Assembly (NCBI GenBank): GCA_021795535.1
Contig: JAJYPG010000120.1
Location: forward strand, 1-5,477
DNA: 5,477 nucleotides
Reading direction: 5' to 3'
DNA from: Planctomycetota bacterium
GTDB lineage: Bacteria; Planctomycetota; Phycisphaerae; WQYP01
Below the pieces are notes generated by a model. That model did not search any database. It saw only the letters and a list, made by a program, of their open reading frames with translations, and had not been told where the DNA came from. Position numbers and translations under genes: made by a program. This document shows, piece by piece, positions 1 through 5,408 of this stretch; position 1 is the stretch's first letter; every line of letters starts with the position of its first letter.

Positions 1-14
1 GAATTATTCTCTAT

Positions 15-1085
15 TCAACAAATTCGCGGCAACTGTTCTCCATAAGGTTTTTGCACCACACGCCGTCCGCCAATGCTGGTCCACATTTCACATATCCCGT
101 CGGTCTGCTCCCCGATATGCCCAATCACACAGGCCGCCAATCCGGCCGGATGCCGCCGCAGTGTTTCCAAAACCGTTTCCGATTTTTCCGCAGACACCAC
201 CAGCACCACTTTCCCCTCATTGGCCACCTCCAAGGGGTCCAGTCCCAGCATTGCGGCAGCATGCAGGGCTTCGGGCTGCACCGGAATCAGGGCCTCTTCC
301 AAAACCACATGCCGTCCGCTTTGCCGCGCCAAATCCGCCGCCATGCCCGCCAGGCCGCCTCGTGTTGGATCACGCATGAATTTCACTTCCGGCGTATGCC
401 GCAGCACATCCGATATCATCACGTTTAATGGGGCCGCATCGCTGCGCAAGACACTTTTCACTTCCGGCATGTCACGCATCAGCATGACCGCCAGGCCGTG
501 TTCCCCCACGCTGCCGCTCACAATCACCAGATCGCCCGGAGCCACACGCGATGGATGCAAATTGTGACCCGCCGGAACCCGCCCCATGCCTGCGGTTATC
601 AGGTACATTCCGTCGGCCTGACCGCGCCCCACAACTTTGGTATCGCCGGTAATTACAGCCACGCCCGCCTCTTCCGCCGTTGCCTGAATCGAATCCAGCA
701 CACGCTCCAGCGTTTTAGTCTCCAACCCCTCTTCCAGAATCATGGCCAGTGCCAGCCCCAGCGGCTCAGCACCGCTTACCGCCAGATCGTTTACCGTACC
801 GGAAACCGCCAGTCGGCCAATATCTCCGCCCGGAAAAAACAGCGGCTGAACCACATAACTGTCTATCGTCAGGGCCATGCGCCCGGATCCGCGGCCCACA
901 ATTCCCGCATCCAGCAAATTACCCAGCACGGTGTTGTTGAGCCGTGGCAGAACCATATCCTGAATCAGCCGGTCAGTGAGTTGTCCGCCGCCGCCATGGG
1001 CCAGCGCCACGCATGACGACCTGCCCGTCAAAGCATCAACATCCGACGTTTTTTGGCTGCTTGAGGTTGTTGTTGAAAGCGTCAT
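15..1085 (-). CDS. hypE: HypE, carbamoyl dehydratase (cyanide-ligand synthesis) of [NiFe]-hydrogenase maturation
   Basis: Protein of 356 residues. HypE dehydrates the carbamoyl group that HypF places on its C-terminal Cys, using ATP, giving a protein thiocyanate whose cyanide goes to iron on HypC-HypD; it acts in the cytoplasm. Visible motifs of the PurM/AIR-synthetase-like fold: HGGGG (30-34), DSYVV (75-79), NDLAVSGA (99-106), GDTKVV (147-152), GEHG (194-197), RDPTRGG (238-244), NEGK (289-292), and the diagnostic C-terminal PRIC ending in Cys356. The ATG at 1085 is chosen because it has GGAGG 7 bases upstream and forms an ATGA overlap with the hypD stop; an in-frame TTG at 1184 would add 33 residues from within hypD, with no family support. 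A Ser/Thr-rich lead of about 25 residues before the first motif makes it slightly longer than usual. The gene is complete, with only 14 bases left before the window edge, so what follows it is unknown. Confidence 0.97.
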   Translation of the reverse strand: MTLSTTTSSSQKTSDVDALTGRSSCVALAHGGGGQLTDRLIQDMVLPRLNNTVLGNLLDAGIVGRGSGRMALTIDSYVVQPLFFPGGDIGRLAVSGTVNDLAVSGAEPLGLALAMILEEGLETKTLERVLDSIQATAEEAGVAVITGDTKVVGRGQADGMYLITAGMGRVPAGHNLHPSRVAPGDLVIVSGSVGEHGLAVMLMRDMPEVKSVLRSDAAPLNVMISDVLRHTPEVKFMRDPTRGGLAGMAADLARQSGRHVVLEEALIPVQPEALHAAAMLGLDPLEVANEGKVVLVVSAEKSETVLETLRRHPAGLAACVIGHIGEQTDGICEMWTSIGGRRVVQKPYGEQLPRIC

Positions 1086-2290
1086 GGCATAACCTCCTGT
1101 TGTGCGGGCTGTTGTGCGGGCTGTCCGCCGCCACACCCATATTTGAACCAGGCCGCGCAAGTCCCTTCGGAACTGACCATGCAAGGACCGATGGGATTTA
1201 TTGGTGTGCAGACTTTGCCGAATAATTTACATTCATACGGCTCCGCCAGGCCGCTTATTACCTGGCCGCAAATACAACCCCGCGGCTCGTTTTCTTGTGG
1301 CTGCTCAAGCGCAAATCGTGCGCGGGCATCAAACTGCAAATAGGCTGGCCGCACGCGCAGGCCGCTTTCGTCCATTGCGCCCAGGCCGCGCCAGCGGGCT
1401 TTGCATGGCTCAAAAATGTCCGCCAGCAATTTCTGCGCCGCCGGATTTCCATCCGCACGCACCACTTCCGGATATTGATTAATCAAGGCGTTGCGCCCGG
1501 CCAGCGCCAGCTCGGTCAGGTCGGCCAGAGCCGCCAGCATCTGCTGCGGTTCAAAGCCGCCAATCACACAGGATTTCCGATATTCCGCCACAATTGGCTC
1601 ATAAGCCCGCGCACCAATGATGACTGACACATGTCCCGGCGCCATGAAACCATCCACGCCCAGTCCGGTGGTTGGGGCCGCGTCGAGCAGGGCACGCATG
1701 GCGGGAATTATCCGTTTATGACTTGCCAATACCGAAAAGTTTCGCACACCCCGACGGCTCCCCTCCAGAATGGCCGCCGCTGTTGCGGGAGCCGTGGTTT
1801 CAAATCCAACGGCCGCGAAAACGACCTCTCTGCCCGGCACTTTTTCCGCCAGAGCCAGCGCATCAAGTGAACTATAGATCACCCGGACATCGGCCCCGGC
1901 CATGCGAGCGGTCTCCAGGCTTCCGCGCCGCCCCGGCACACGCAGCATGTCACCATAAGTGCAAAGTGTTACGTTGTCGCGCCCGGCCACTTCCACCATA
2001 AGGTCTATATCGCTTTGTGCGGTCACGCAGACCGGGCAACCCGGGCCGCTTATCAGGCGCACATTGGCCGGCAGAACACTTTTAAGCCCGCAACGAAATG
2101 CACTCATGGTGTGTGTGCCGCACACTTCCATAAATGCCAACGGACGATCCACCCGCAAAGCGGCGGTCTTCAGCCGCGAAACCAGTTGCCGAATGTCATT
2201 ATGCGGCTTCAAGGGCATGGGTATTTTTGCATTTGGCTCGTTTTTTGTCGGCATTTTCATGGGCGATGCATTCATAACCTTCGTTTTCAT
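1082..2290 (-). CDS. hypD: HypD, Fe-S scaffold for Fe(CN)2CO assembly
   Basis: Protein of 402 residues. HypD forms a complex with HypC on which iron receives its CN and CO ligands; its 4Fe-4S cluster and conserved Cys residues provide redox and metal-binding functions. Seen in the sequence: EVCGTHT (55-61, Cys57), GPGCPVC (82-88, Cys85 and Cys88), GFETTAP (162-168), FMAPGHVS (215-222), and a C-terminal Cys-rich domain with Cys339, 341, 354, 361, 370 and 378 that should hold the cluster. The start at 2290 has GGAG 7 bases upstream and overlaps the hypC stop as ATGA. This gives an N-terminal tail of about 30 residues, rich in Lys, Pro and Met, before the conserved part; internal Met codons at residues 6, 11, 13 and 25 are possible but have less support. 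The C-terminus carries an unusual PAQQPAQQ tail (about residues 391-398) from a 12-bp tandem duplication, plus an extra Cys386. Translation is probably coupled to hypC and hypE. Confidence 0.97.
   Translation of the reverse strand: MKTKVMNASPMKMPTKNEPNAKIPMPLKPHNDIRQLVSRLKTAALRVDRPLAFMEVCGTHTMSAFRCGLKSVLPANVRLISGPGCPVCVTAQSDIDLMVEVAGRDNVTLCTYGDMLRVPGRRGSLETARMAGADVRVIYSSLDALALAEKVPGREVVFAAVGFETTAPATAAAILEGSRRGVRNFSVLASHKRIIPAMRALLDAAPTTGLGVDGFMAPGHVSVIIGARAYEPIVAEYRKSCVIGGFEPQQMLAALADLTELALAGRNALINQYPEVVRADGNPAAQKLLADIFEPCKARWRGLGAMDESGLRVRPAYLQFDARARFALEQPQENEPRGCICGQVISGLAEPYECKLFGKVCTPINPIGPCMVSSEGTCAAWFKYGCGGGQPAQQPAQQEVMP
1093..1097 (-). promoter_or_regulatory. Ribosome binding site of hypE
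   Basis: GGAGG on the minus strand, 7 bases before the ATG at 1085 and inside the last codons of hypD. It decides the hypE start against the longer TTG option at 1184. The hypE ATG and hypD TGA overlap as ATGA, so terminating ribosomes can restart here. Confidence 0.85.
1097..1120. repeat. 12-bp tandem duplication at the 3' end of hypD
   Basis: CTGTTGTGCGGG occurs twice back to back (1097-1108 and 1109-1120), followed by a partial third unit CTGT (1121-1124). It is in frame and encodes the PAQQPAQQ tail of HypD. It directly abuts the Shine-Dalgarno of hypE. The unit is a multiple of three, so copy-number change would lengthen or shorten the tail without a frameshift. Confidence 0.85.
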
Positions 2291-2523
2291 TGCGCTTCTC
2301 CATCTCCGCCCGCCTGCTCCAAATCGCGAATGGTCGCAAACGTGCGCCGGGCCTCATGCTCGTCTATTCGTTCAATGGCAAAGCCCGCGTGTACCAGCAG
2401 CCACTGGCCAACCTGCACACCCGGTGTAAGCTGCGTGTTGACCGGCAATTCATTGCCGTGGAGATCAACGGTGCCATTGTCACCGTTCAAGCGAATCAAT
2501 TTTGCCGGTACCGCAAGACACAT
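2287..2523 (-). CDS. hypC: HypC, hydrogenase maturation chaperone
   Basis: Protein of 78 residues, normal for the HypC/HybG/HupF family. It binds iron together with HypD, holds it while CN and CO are added, then delivers it to the precursor of the hydrogenase large subunit. The N-terminus is the family signature MCLAVP; Cys2, exposed once Met1 is removed, is the essential ligand and partner-binding residue. The VHAGFAI segment (44-50, His45) is the second conserved motif. The start is fixed by the signature and by AAGGAG 7 bases upstream, directly after the hypF stop. The C-terminal tail (about 62-78) is Asp/Glu/Gly-rich and variable, as is common. The stop overlaps the hypD ATG as ATGA, which suggests coupled synthesis of the two partners of one complex. 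Which hydrogenase it serves cannot be told from this window. Confidence 0.97.
   Translation of the reverse strand: MCLAVPAKLIRLNGDNGTVDLHGNELPVNTQLTPGVQVGQWLLVHAGFAIERIDEHEARRTFATIRDLEQAGGDGEAQ
2298..2301 (-). promoter_or_regulatory. Ribosome binding site of hypD
   Basis: GGAG on the minus strand, 7 bases before the ATG at 2290 and within the last codons of hypC. It supports the first ATG rather than the internal Met codons for hypD, and the four-base overlap with the hypC stop points to coupled translation. Confidence 0.75.
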
Positions 2524-2530
2524 GGGGTGT

Positions 2531-2536
2531 CTCCTT
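2531..2536 (-). promoter_or_regulatory. Ribosome binding site of hypC
   Basis: AAGGAG on the minus strand, 7 bases before the hypC ATG and immediately after the hypF TAG stop. It fills half of the 13-base gap between the two genes, which leaves no room for a separate promoter or terminator there. Confidence 0.85.
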
Positions 2537-4972
2537 CTAAAAATTCTTGCCCTGAATGTTTATCACAGCTGTTGGCCCACCTGTCGCGTTGGCCGCATGG
2601 AGCGCCGCGGCCACCACGGCCTGTCCGTAGGAGATTCCCCCATCGCCCGTCGGAACCAGCCGATGTTGCAAAACCGCCAGCCCCTTTGCTTCCAACAGTT
2701 CCACCAGTCGATTGGCCAGACGGGCATTGGCCATCACGCCACCGGTTAGCCCCACGGTCTTAATTCCCGTCTGCAAAACGCCCTCTATCACCAGCGCGGT
2801 CCACGCCTGTGCCAGTGCCTCATGAAAACACCAGGCTATTTGCGCCGCGGGCATGCCGGAGGAAATCGCCGCCAACGTTTCCCGCCAGAACTTGCGCAGG
2901 TCTATCTCCAACCCATCCTCTTTTTTCAAAACAGCCCAGGCGGTGGTCAGTGCCGGTGCATCGCGGTCGGCGGCCACGTCGGCCGCGGCCTGTACTGACA
3001 TTGCCGCCTGGGCCTCAAAACTGTTCTCTTTCGCCAATCCCAACAGAGCCGCCAATGCGTCAAACAATCGCCCGGTGCCACTGCTTTTCACGAGTCCCAC
3101 ACCGCGGTGCATCATGGTATGCAGCATGGCGGATTCCCGGGCATCGGGGAAAAGGGCCTGTACCAACGGTGCTTTGAGGGCATCCTCCCCCATGGCCTGA
3201 TAGACCGCGGAAAAGGCACAACGCCGAATGTCGCGTGCGGCGCGGTCGCCGCCGGGCAACATCAATGGTGCAAGCCCTCCCAAACGGCGGTAGTCTCGTA
3301 AACCCGCCACCAGCAATTCGCCGCCCCACGAACTTCCATCCGGTGCCAGGCCGGTGCCATCGCACACCACGGCCAGAATATCACTCTGTTGATTGTGCTC
3401 TCCCATAAGTGCCGCCGCATGGGCATGATGATGTTGAACGCCAATCAAGCGCACGCCGGTCCGCGCTGCGCGTGCCCGCGCATAACCTGTGCTGACATAC
3501 ATGGGGTGCAGGTCGTGGGCGATCCAGCGGGGTCGGTTGCCAAAGAGTTTTTCCAGATCGCCAATCGCCTGCTTGAAGTTGTCATAGGCCAAAGGATGCG
3601 TGATGTCGCCCAGGTGCTGGCTCACCATCGCCTCACACCCGTGTACCAGCGCTACCGTGTTTTTCAGTTCCGCGCCCACACATAAGCCCATTTCCGTCGC
3701 CACCACCGGCAAGTCCAGTGGTGCGGGTACAAAGCCGCGCGACCGGCGAATGGGCAGTGGAAACCCCCTCGCCATATCCATATATATAGAATCATCAACG
3801 CATCGTTCAATCGGGCGGTTGTGTTCCAGAATCGCGTCGCACAAATCCGCCAGGCGCGTTTGAGCCTCGGCATTGTCAATCACCAGCGGCTCATCCTGCA
3901 CATTGCCACTGGTCATAATCAGGGAACGCGGGGCATTGGGAATATCACGCAATGCGTCAAATAAAAGATGGTGCAGCGGCGTGTAGGCCAGCATCACCCC
4001 CAGCCGGTTGTTTCCCGGAGCCACTTCCGCCGCCACGGATGCTTCCGCACGCCGCGAGGCCAGAACTATTGGTGCCGCCGGATCGCGGAGCATCCGCCAG
4101 CCCGCCACACTCAGGCAGACCAGCTCTTCCACCGCCTTTTCATCCGCACACATAACCGCAAACGGTTTGGCATCACGATGCTTCAAGCGGCGCAAACGAC
4201 TTACCGCACCAGCCTGGTCGCAGCGTACCGCGAGATGAAACCCGCCGATTCCCTTAATGGCCACAATTTTGCCCGCCGCCAGGGCGCTTGCCGCACTCTT
4301 TATCGCGTCGCCTGGAATCACGTTTCCCCGCACCGTAACCAACCGTACTTGTGGTCCACAATTCGGACAGGCAATGGGCTGCGCGTGGAACCGCCGATTT
4401 CCCGGATTGGCATACTCGCGGTAACACCGGTCACACATGGCGAATTTCACCATGGTGGTATTCGACCGGTCATAAGGCACCTCTTTGACAATGCTGTATC
4501 GCGGACCGCACTGGGTGCAGTTAATAAGCCCGTGGCCAAAACGCTCATTTTCCGGATCGCGCATCTCTCGCAGACACTCCGGACAGACCGCGGTATCCAC
4601 CGTCACCACAGCTCCACCTGCGGTTCCGCCTGCAAAAGCGGCAGTGTCAGCCAGCGACCGGCGGGTTGGTGTGGGAGCAATGATAAAGTCACGCAGGTCT
4701 TGGCGCGGGTTGATGAATTCAACCCGACATTCATCAACCCGCGCCAGGACGGGTAATTCCATCTTCAGACTGATTTCAAAATGTTTTAGTGATTCGGCAT
4801 CGCCCTGTGCCTCTATGATGACTCCCTGAGAATTATTCCAGACCGCTCCACCAAGCTCATGCCGCCGGGCAAGTCTATAAACAAAGGGCCGAAACCCGAC
4901 TCCCTGCACCTGTCCGCGCAGAGTCCAGCGGCGTGCAATAAGCGGCATGACGCGTGGTTCAGCCCTGTTCAT
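2537..4972 (-). CDS. hypF: HypF, carbamoyltransferase of [NiFe]-hydrogenase maturation
   Basis: Protein of 811 residues, somewhat longer than the usual 740-780. HypF hydrolyses carbamoyl phosphate, makes carbamoyl-adenylate with ATP, and moves the carbamoyl group to the C-terminal Cys of HypE. Domains in order: acylphosphatase (about 13-100, GQVQGVGFRPF at 20-30 with catalytic Arg28, and Asn46/47); two zinc-finger-like units with CxxC pairs at 130/133 and 152/155, then 180/183 and 202/205; YrdC-like nucleotide domain (about 216-412, KGIGGFHLA at 240-248, KHRDAKPFAVM at 264-274, TSGN at 354-357); Kae1-like carbamoyltransferase domain (about 428-790, HHHAH at 514-518, CDGTG at 537-541, SSGTGRLFDA at 630-639, GLTGGVMAN at 741-749, DGGISYGQ at 777-784). 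No key residue is missing. The ATG at 4972 is preferred because GGGAAG lies 6 bases upstream; Met9 (4948) has no Shine-Dalgarno. It is the first gene of the cluster, 13 bases before hypC. Codons 75-92 contain a strong inverted repeat (separate entry). Confidence 0.97.
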   Translation of the reverse strand: MNRAEPRVMPLIARRWTLRGQVQGVGFRPFVYRLARRHELGGAVWNNSQGVIIEAQGDAESLKHFEISLKMELPVLARVDECRVEFINPRQDLRDFIIAPTPTRRSLADTAAFAGGTAGGAVVTVDTAVCPECLREMRDPENERFGHGLINCTQCGPRYSIVKEVPYDRSNTTMVKFAMCDRCYREYANPGNRRFHAQPIACPNCGPQVRLVTVRGNVIPGDAIKSAASALAAGKIVAIKGIGGFHLAVRCDQAGAVSRLRRLKHRDAKPFAVMCADEKAVEELVCLSVAGWRMLRDPAAPIVLASRRAEASVAAEVAPGNNRLGVMLAYTPLHHLLFDALRDIPNAPRSLIMTSGNVQDEPLVIDNAEAQTRLADLCDAILEHNRPIERCVDDSIYMDMARGFPLPIRRSRGFVPAPLDLPVVATEMGLCVGAELKNTVALVHGCEAMVSQHLGDITHPLAYDNFKQAIGDLEKLFGNRPRWIAHDLHPMYVSTGYARARAARTGVRLIGVQHHHAHAAALMGEHNQQSDILAVVCDGTGLAPDGSSWGGELLVAGLRDYRRLGGLAPLMLPGGDRAARDIRRCAFSAVYQAMGEDALKAPLVQALFPDARESAMLHTMMHRGVGLVKSSGTGRLFDALAALLGLAKENSFEAQAAMSVQAAADVAADRDAPALTTAWAVLKKEDGLEIDLRKFWRETLAAISSGMPAAQIAWCFHEALAQAWTALVIEGVLQTGIKTVGLTGGVMANARLANRLVELLEAKGLAVLQHRLVPTGDGGISYGQAVVAAALHAANATGGPTAVINIQGKNF
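4697..4750. repeat. 22-bp inverted repeat inside hypF
   Basis: The arms are 4697-4718 and 4729-4750 with a 10-base spacer at 4719-4728. The inner 18 bp are perfectly complementary (plus-strand left arm TGGCGCGGGTTGATGAAT at 4701-4718, right arm 4729-4746). The outer four pairs add one T/G mismatch (4700/4747), giving 21 of 22. The spacer also carries a second copy of TCAACCCG (4719-4726), which is present in the right arm (4734-4741), so an alternative 8-bp hairpin with a 5-base loop could compete. It covers codons 75-92 of hypF, at the end of the acylphosphatase domain. There is no run of T after it, so it does not look like an ordinary intrinsic terminator. The mRNA would form a very stable stem here. 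Confidence 0.9.
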
Positions 4973-5166
4973 AAGACACTTCCCAAATTTCTGCCGCTTG
5001 CCCGAAGACTTATCTTAACGAGACGGCGAAAATCCATCCAAGTAGCCTGGCGATGGGCGGTCGCGGGCGATCTGATACTTTCGCAGATCGCAGCCCATCC
5101 GGCATTCCCCCGGACATCACCCACTACACTACATCGCGGCAAACCCGCCTGAATCAGTAAAACCAC
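4969..5166 (-). CDS. Possible 65-codon leader frame overlapping the hypF start (doubtful)
   Basis: A GTG-started frame of 65 codons whose TGA overlaps the hypF ATG as ATGA, the same arrangement as hypC/hypD and hypD/hypE. The product is basic, with no recognisable domain, signal peptide or membrane segment. No well-placed Shine-Dalgarno precedes the GTG (GGAG lies about 19 bases away), and the frame crosses the leader hairpin. The overlap could be chance, because ATGA only needs a TGA in the +2 frame. It might alternatively be a translated leader that feeds ribosomes to hypF. I do not recognise a family. Confidence 0.15.
   Translation of the reverse strand: MVLLIQAGLPRCSVVGDVRGNAGWAAICESIRSPATAHRQATWMDFRRLVKISLRASGRNLGSVL
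4979..4984 (-). promoter_or_regulatory. Ribosome binding site of hypF (weak)
   Basis: GGGAAG on the minus strand, 6 bases before the ATG at 4972. It is a poorer match than the sites of the three downstream genes. No comparable site precedes the alternative ATG at 4948, so the first ATG is kept. Confidence 0.5.
5012..5041 (-). promoter_or_regulatory. Weak sigma70-like promoter close to hypF
   Basis: TTGGAT (5041-5036), 18-base spacer, TAAGAT (5017-5012) on the minus strand. It matches the -35 consensus at 3 of 6 and the -10 at 4 of 6. It would start RNA about 30 bases before hypF and leave out the hairpin. Position is sensible but the match is weak. Confidence 0.2.
5052..5099 (-). promoter_or_regulatory. 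Two-part hairpin in the hypF leader
   Basis: Outer arms GATGGGC (5052-5058) and GCCCATC (5093-5099) enclose inner arms GCGATCTG (5067-5074) and CAGATCGC (5084-5091). The loop is 9 bases; the internal loop is lopsided, 8 bases on one side and one on the other. All 15 pairs are Watson-Crick. It lies 80-127 bases before the hypF ATG. No T-run follows on the minus strand, so a simple terminator is unlikely. It could be a leader RNA structure or a protein-binding site. It does not match a riboswitch class that I recognise. Confidence 0.5.
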
Positions 5167-5336
5167 CCAACACGCCTAAGCCTCTCTCCCCAGTTTGCAT
5201 ACAGCAATATTCCTATACGCCGCAGCGAAAAACTCTTTGCCGCAACCAAACGCACCGCAGGGCGGAAAAGTCTGAAGCCGAATCGTCCGTTGAGATAATA
5301 AGACTGCGTGAAAACCGTGGCGAAACAAACAGTGAA

Positions 5337-5352
5337 TTCCGAACGTCCGGAA
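5337..5352. promoter_or_regulatory. 16-bp dyad, possible operator
   Basis: TTCCGAACGTCCGGAA is symmetric at 14 of 16 positions around a central ACGT. A related direct copy, CCGAATCGTCCG, lies at 5278-5289 (compare CCGAACGTCCG at 5339-5349). The dyad abuts a weak leftward -10 box, a position where a bound regulator would block transcription. No regulator family is recognised from the sequence. Confidence 0.25.
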
Positions 5353-5380
5353 ACATAAAAAGATTATTCGCTTTTGTCTT
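5352..5380 (-). promoter_or_regulatory. Weak sigma70-like promoter far upstream of hypF
   Basis: AAGACA (5380-5375), 17-base spacer, TATGTT (5357-5352) on the minus strand, 4 of 6 in each box, in AT-rich DNA. A transcript from here would have a leader of roughly 370 bases including the hairpin. The -10 box touches the dyad at 5337-5352. Confidence 0.2.
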
Positions 5381-5408
5381 TGACCACTCATGGAGAATAC
5401 TGTACATT
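5380..5408 (+). promoter_or_regulatory. Possible rightward sigma70-like promoter
   Basis: TTGACC (5380-5385), 17-base spacer, TACATT (5403-5408) on the plus strand, 5 of 6 and 4 of 6 matches. It would drive a gene beyond the right edge, divergent from hypF. The stop-free plus-strand frame with a GTG at 5430 lies just downstream. Confidence 0.25.

Noticed and set aside
1..14. Terminator after hypE
   Set aside because: Only 14 bases remain; no hairpin can be seen.
15..1184. Longer HypE starting at TTG 1184 (389 residues)
   Set aside because: The extra 33 residues are hypD sequence in another frame with no family support. The ATG at 1085 has GGAGG at 7 bases and an ATGA overlap with the hypD stop.
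2015..2749. 244-codon plus-strand frame opposite hypD, hypC and the end of hypF
   Set aside because: Antisense to three genes that carry diagnostic family motifs; Cys/His/Arg-rich composition typical of a shadow frame.
3340..3359. Direct repeat CCGGTGCCA inside hypF
   Set aside because: It encodes the conserved CDGTG-LAPDG segment of the Kae1-like domain, so the protein sequence explains it.
3774..3792. AT-rich stretch (ATATATATAG) inside hypF
   Set aside because: It encodes the residues DDSIYMDM in frame and has no partner -35 or start site; no reason to call a promoter.
3968..4756. 262-codon plus-strand frame opposite hypF
   Set aside because: It lies wholly antisense to a well-supported hypF with all motifs intact, and its product has no recognisable domain. 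Long antisense frames are common in GC-rich genes.
5129..5200. Short minus-strand frame MQTGERGLGVLGGFTDSG (ATG 5200, about 23 codons)
   Set aside because: Too short to judge; only a loose AGGA 10 bases upstream, and no neighbour that would suggest a peptide gene.
5237..5262. Possible sigma54 (-24/-12) promoter, since hyp operons in enterobacteria use one
   Set aside because: The nearest GG...GC pair on the minus strand has an 11-base gap instead of 10 and lacks the TGGCAC and TTGCA context.
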